DNA of 64,000 bases from Planctomycetaceae bacterium (lineage in GTDB: Bacteria > Planctomycetota > Planctomycetia > Planctomycetales > Planctomycetaceae), in NCBI GenBank assembly GCA_020638955.1, contig JACKHO010000010.1, positions 62,001 through 126,000 on the forward strand. The letters are read 5' to 3'. Positions 61,338 through 64,000 of the stretch are shown here, piece by piece. Under the pieces are notes generated by a model. It saw only the letters and a list, made by a program, of their open reading frames with translations. It searched no databases and was not told where the DNA came from. Position 1 is the stretch's first letter; each line of letters opens with the position of its first letter. The position numbers and the translations under genes were made by a program.

Positions 61338-62744
61338 ATGGATGGTCCATTTCTCGCCCCTGATTCGCTCCGAGGCCGTCGCGTTACCGTGATGGGCCTC
61401 GGACGCTTTGGCGGCGGAGTGGGAGTGGTGAATTACCTGCTGCGGCAGGGAGCAGTGGTTACACTGACGGACCAGCTTCCTGCCTCCGAGCTGGCCGACT
61501 CGCTGGCCAGAATTGATGTTGGCCAACTCGCGAACCTGCGACTTGGCGGGCACGATTCACTTGATTTCACTTCCGCAGATCTCGTCGTCGTGAATCCCGC
61601 AGTTAAACCTGAGCATCCGCTGCTCAAGCTCGCGGCAGATGCGGGGACACACCTGACCACTGAACTGAATTTGTTCTGGCTGGCGCAGCGTGGCCACATT
61701 GTTGCCGTCACGGGCAGCGTCGGGAAATCAACGACGACCACACTCATCGCGCACATTCTCGAGCGCACTCGCGACGAAAACGGGGGCACTGTACGTTGCG
61801 GTGGCAACCTCGGCGGCAGTCTTCTGGATGTCGTTGAGGAAATCGAGCCCAGCGACATTACCGTACTGGAAATCAGCAGTTTTCAGGCGGAACGCCTCGG
61901 CTGGGTTCAAGCCCGCCCCGATGTCGTGGTCGTGACCAATTTGTTCCCGAATCATCTCGACTGGCATGGAACAGTAGGAGAATATTTTGCAGCCAAGTCT
62001 CAACTGGCCCGGTATCTCACCTCGGAACAGGCACTGGTCTTCCCGGAACATGATGGCAACGTCGCAGCATGGAATGCCAAAGGACAGCGACTTCGAGTCT
62101 CCGTTTCCAAAGATGCAGTGAGTATTCAGACTGTAGGCGAAGCTCGCACCATTTGTGGTGCTCTGCCGGAATTTCCGCAACTTCCTGGTCCGCATAGTGC
62201 GATGAACATCGCACTGGCTCTCACCGTCTGCATCGATGAATTCAAACGACCGCTCGATGAGTGTCTGGATGCGATTCGTTCCTACGAAACTCTGCCACAC
62301 CGTCTGCAATTCATTGGTGAAGTGCAGGGGCGTAAGTTCTACAACGACTCGAAAGCCACAACTCCCGAAGCGGCCATGGCGGCTTTGCAAACAGTAATGG
62401 GACCGCTGCACCTCATCGCAGGCGGTGCAGACAAGGGCGTCGATCTTACTCCCTTCGCACAGGCAATTGCTCAGCGAGTCACGAGTGCTTGCTTCCTGGG
62501 AGCCACAGGACCCGCGTTGCTAACGTCAGCAAACCAGTGTTTGCCTGACGGAGAATCAAAACCAATTGCGTGTGCCAACTCACTGGAGGAGGCGTTTGGT
62601 CTTGTGTGGGCACAGTCTCAGCCCGGCGACACCATTCTGCTGTCTCCCGGATGCGCGAGCTTTGGCGAATTTCGCAACTATGAGGAGCGGGGAGCAGCGT
62701 TTTGTGGGCTCGTGGAATCACTCCGTTGTCGGGCGACTTCGTAG
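61338..62744 (+). CDS. murD: UDP-N-acetylmuramoylalanine-D-glutamate ligase
   Basis: ATP-dependent cytosolic enzyme that adds D-Glu to UDP-MurNAc-L-Ala in peptidoglycan synthesis. N-terminal Rossmann motif VTVMGLGRFGGG, P-loop VTGSVGKSTTT, NLFPNHLDWHG and FYNDSKATTPEAAMAAL. About 468 residues, near the family length (430-470). ATG 61338 (MDGPFLAP) is the first start after a family C repeat; a longer frame would read through the repeat. The last 67 bp overlap the end of rlmB in the convergent direction. Confidence 0.93.
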   Translation: MDGPFLAPDSLRGRRVTVMGLGRFGGGVGVVNYLLRQGAVVTLTDQLPASELADSLARIDVGQLANLRLGGHDSLDFTSADLVVVNPAVKPEHPLLKLAADAGTHLTTELNLFWLAQRGHIVAVTGSVGKSTTTTLIAHILERTRDENGGTVRCGGNLGGSLLDVVEEIEPSDITVLEISSFQAERLGWVQARPDVVVVTNLFPNHLDWHGTVGEYFAAKSQLARYLTSEQALVFPEHDGNVAAWNAKGQRLRVSVSKDAVSIQTVGEARTICGALPEFPQLPGPHSAMNIALALTVCIDEFKRPLDECLDAIRSYETLPHRLQFIGEVQGRKFYNDSKATTPEAAMAALQTVMGPLHLIAGGADKGVDLTPFAQAIAQRVTSACFLGATGPALLTSANQCLPDGESKPIACANSLEEAFGLVWAQSQPGDTILLSPGCASFGEFRNYEERGAAFCGLVESLRCRATS

Positions 62745-63463
62745 AGCAGAATTCCCGCAGCCACAGCCACGTTGAGCGAATCGACCTGACCTGATTGGGG
62801 AATGGCGACCAGAGAATCGCAGCATTCCATTAATTCAGCAGATGGCCCGACGCCTTCGTTGCCGACGACAAGTACAATTCGGCCGGTCAGTTGCTCGTTC
62901 GCTGGAGCACAAGTTGCCTTCTCTGATCCCGCAACCGCTCGAAATCCAGCCTGCTGCAGTTGTTTGACCGCATCCACCAGCGACGGCATCTGCACCAGCG
63001 GTAAGTGGTTCACGGCTCCTGCCGAACTCCGTACGACCTGTGCGTTCACACCACTCTGTTCGCGTTCGGGAACCACCACGGCCGCCACGCCGAAGATTTC
63101 TGCTGAACGTAGAATTGCACCAAAGTTGTGAGGATCCTGTATTCGGTCCAATACCAGGACGCACGCTGACTCGCTCTCCGTCAGGTCCGTCAGCACTTTC
63201 TCCCAGTCGGAATATGGAAAATCCGGCATGCGGGCGGCGCAGCCTTGATGATCACGCCGGTTGAGTAATTGTTCCAACTCACTGGCGGAACAGTCATGGC
63301 ACGGAATGTCCAGTTCCCGAGTGAGAGTTTGGAGCTCCTCGGCCCGGTCGGCATCGAGCGACTCTATTGCCATGCGCACCTCGGTGGGCAACCATCGCCC
63401 GACCCGCAATGTCTCCCAGACGGCATGCCAGCCGCACAGCCACGCCCGCTGATGGTTTCCCAT
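62678..63463 (-). CDS. rlmB: SpoU/TrmH-type 2'-O-methyltransferase (RlmB-like)
   Basis: Methylates the ribose of a guanosine in 23S rRNA (Gm2251 in E. coli RlmB). The three SPOUT motifs are present: LDRIQDPHNFGAILRSA, VLVVGNEGVG and IPQSGQVDSLNVAVAAGI. About 261 residues with the small N-terminal substrate-binding domain (GWHAVWETLR). ATG 63463 is preferred; an in-frame start at 63544 adds a basic leader. Its 3' end overlaps murD by 67 bp on the opposite strand. Confidence 0.9.
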   Translation of the reverse strand: MGNHQRAWLCGWHAVWETLRVGRWLPTEVRMAIESLDADRAEELQTLTRELDIPCHDCSASELEQLLNRRDHQGCAARMPDFPYSDWEKVLTDLTESESACVLVLDRIQDPHNFGAILRSAEIFGVAAVVVPEREQSGVNAQVVRSSAGAVNHLPLVQMPSLVDAVKQLQQAGFRAVAGSEKATCAPANEQLTGRIVLVVGNEGVGPSAELMECCDSLVAIPQSGQVDSLNVAVAAGILLYEVARQRSDSTSPQNAAPRSS

Positions 63464-63653
63464 CAGAGTTGCTTTTCCTCGCTTTTTACGGTGTCGACCT
63501 ACCAAAGAACCGGTTTCCTCCGACAAAGTTCGTTGCATCCCCACGGTGTCGGGATAAGAATAACGGGATTGACCGGCTATCTGCTATTGGCTGTTGCCGA
63601 ATCTTGACAGAATCCCAGGCACTGGCTCCCTGCCAATGGCCGTGTTCGACACA

Positions 63654-64000
63654 ATGCGACGACTGATGAACTTTGCCTTTGGACGCCGGAAATCATTGCC
63701 GGCCTACCAGACAGAAGAAGAACGCGACGGGCTGCGGGCCGCCTGCCGGTTCAATGCGCAGTTGCTCGACTTTCTGCGAGACCACGTCAAGGAAGGGGTC
63801 ACGACGAACGAACTCGACGCATTGGCGCATCATTACACCGTCGAACACGGGCACATTCCCGCCTGTCTGGGTTACCGCGGCTATCCTAAAAGTATTTGCA
63901 CCAGTGTGAACGAATGTGTGTGCCACGGCATTCCGAATGACCGTGAACTGCAATCGGGTGATATTGTCAACGTCGACTGCACAACCATTGTCGATGGCTG
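63654..64000 (+). CDS. map: Methionine aminopeptidase, 3' end cut by window edge
   Basis: Removes N-terminal Met from new proteins. About 115 residues are visible: a helical start, then CLGYRGYPKSICTSVNECVCHGIPN, with the conserved Cys/His of the substrate site, and GDIVNVDCTTIVDG, whose first Asp is a metal ligand. The order matches type I MetAPs. ATG 63654 is a likely start; ATG 63636 (MAVFDT...) and 63666 are in the same frame. No stop is reached. Confidence 0.9.
   Translation, partial: MRRLMNFAFGRRKSLPAYQTEEERDGLRAACRFNAQLLDFLRDHVKEGVTTNELDALAHHYTVEHGHIPACLGYRGYPKSICTSVNECVCHGIPNDRELQSGDIVNVDCTTIVDG

Overview
The window reads as a chromosomal segment of a Planctomycetota bacterium, probably class Planctomycetia. 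This is inferred from gene content: a DUF1559 prepilin-like protein, a formylglycine-type sulfatase, ThuA-like, PQQ-repeat and FG-GAP/ASPIC secreted proteins, many secreted or membrane proteins with no recognisable family, weak ribosome binding sites, and many palindromic intergenic repeats. No ribosomal RNA or CRISPR array is visible. I do not assign a genus.

Left part (1-13.8 kb). The window opens inside glgC (minus strand), followed by an ABC-F ATPase and a nitrogen module amt-glnK-glnK. That module is preceded by a sigma-54 type -24/-12 element with the GG and GC pairs correctly spaced. On the plus strand come a permuted-papain-like protein, an HExxH/thioredoxin fusion and an unknown gene. 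A CapD-type nucleotide-sugar dehydratase follows. A DUF1559 gene then sits between two direct copies of a ~115 bp element with inverted ends, next to a DUF3592 pair.

Middle (13.8-31.8 kb). There is a large FG-GAP/ASPIC protein and several planctomycete-type secreted or membrane proteins. Next is a group of membrane-anchored coiled-coil proteins on both sides of a 650 bp promoter region. Housekeeping genes follow: lpd, tRNA-Gly(GCC), tig and lnt, several with clear rho-independent terminators.

Accessory stretch (31.9-49.5 kb). This holds an intact IS4-family element with a 10 bp target duplication, small secreted and membrane proteins, a HicAB toxin-antitoxin pair with a probable leaderless promoter, and a PQQ-repeat protein. 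It also holds a two-gene operon of a HerA/FtsK-like ATPase and an M48 membrane peptidase carrying TPRs, a ThuA protein, an ATGA-coupled pentapeptide-repeat/coiled-coil pair, a sulfatase-esterase fusion, a YdcZ-type transporter and msrA.

Right part (49.5-64 kb). TadE and a TadG/vWA protein are followed by leuB, a WD40-like protein, a REP-associated transposase (RAYT) between perfect 30 bp inverted repeats, a Tat-exported sugar isomerase-like protein, an O-antigen ligase/TPR protein, a frameshifted sialate O-acetylesterase, murD, rlmB and the start of map.

The most unusual feature overall is the density of short palindromic repeats. At least six families occur between or at the edges of genes. 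One REPIN-like element supplies the stop codon of the sulfatase-esterase gene, and one family shares sequence with the repeat next to the RAYT gene. The best candidates for undescribed protein systems are the pentapeptide/coiled-coil pair, the ATPase/M48 operon, the coiled-coil membrane group and the HExxH-thioredoxin cluster.
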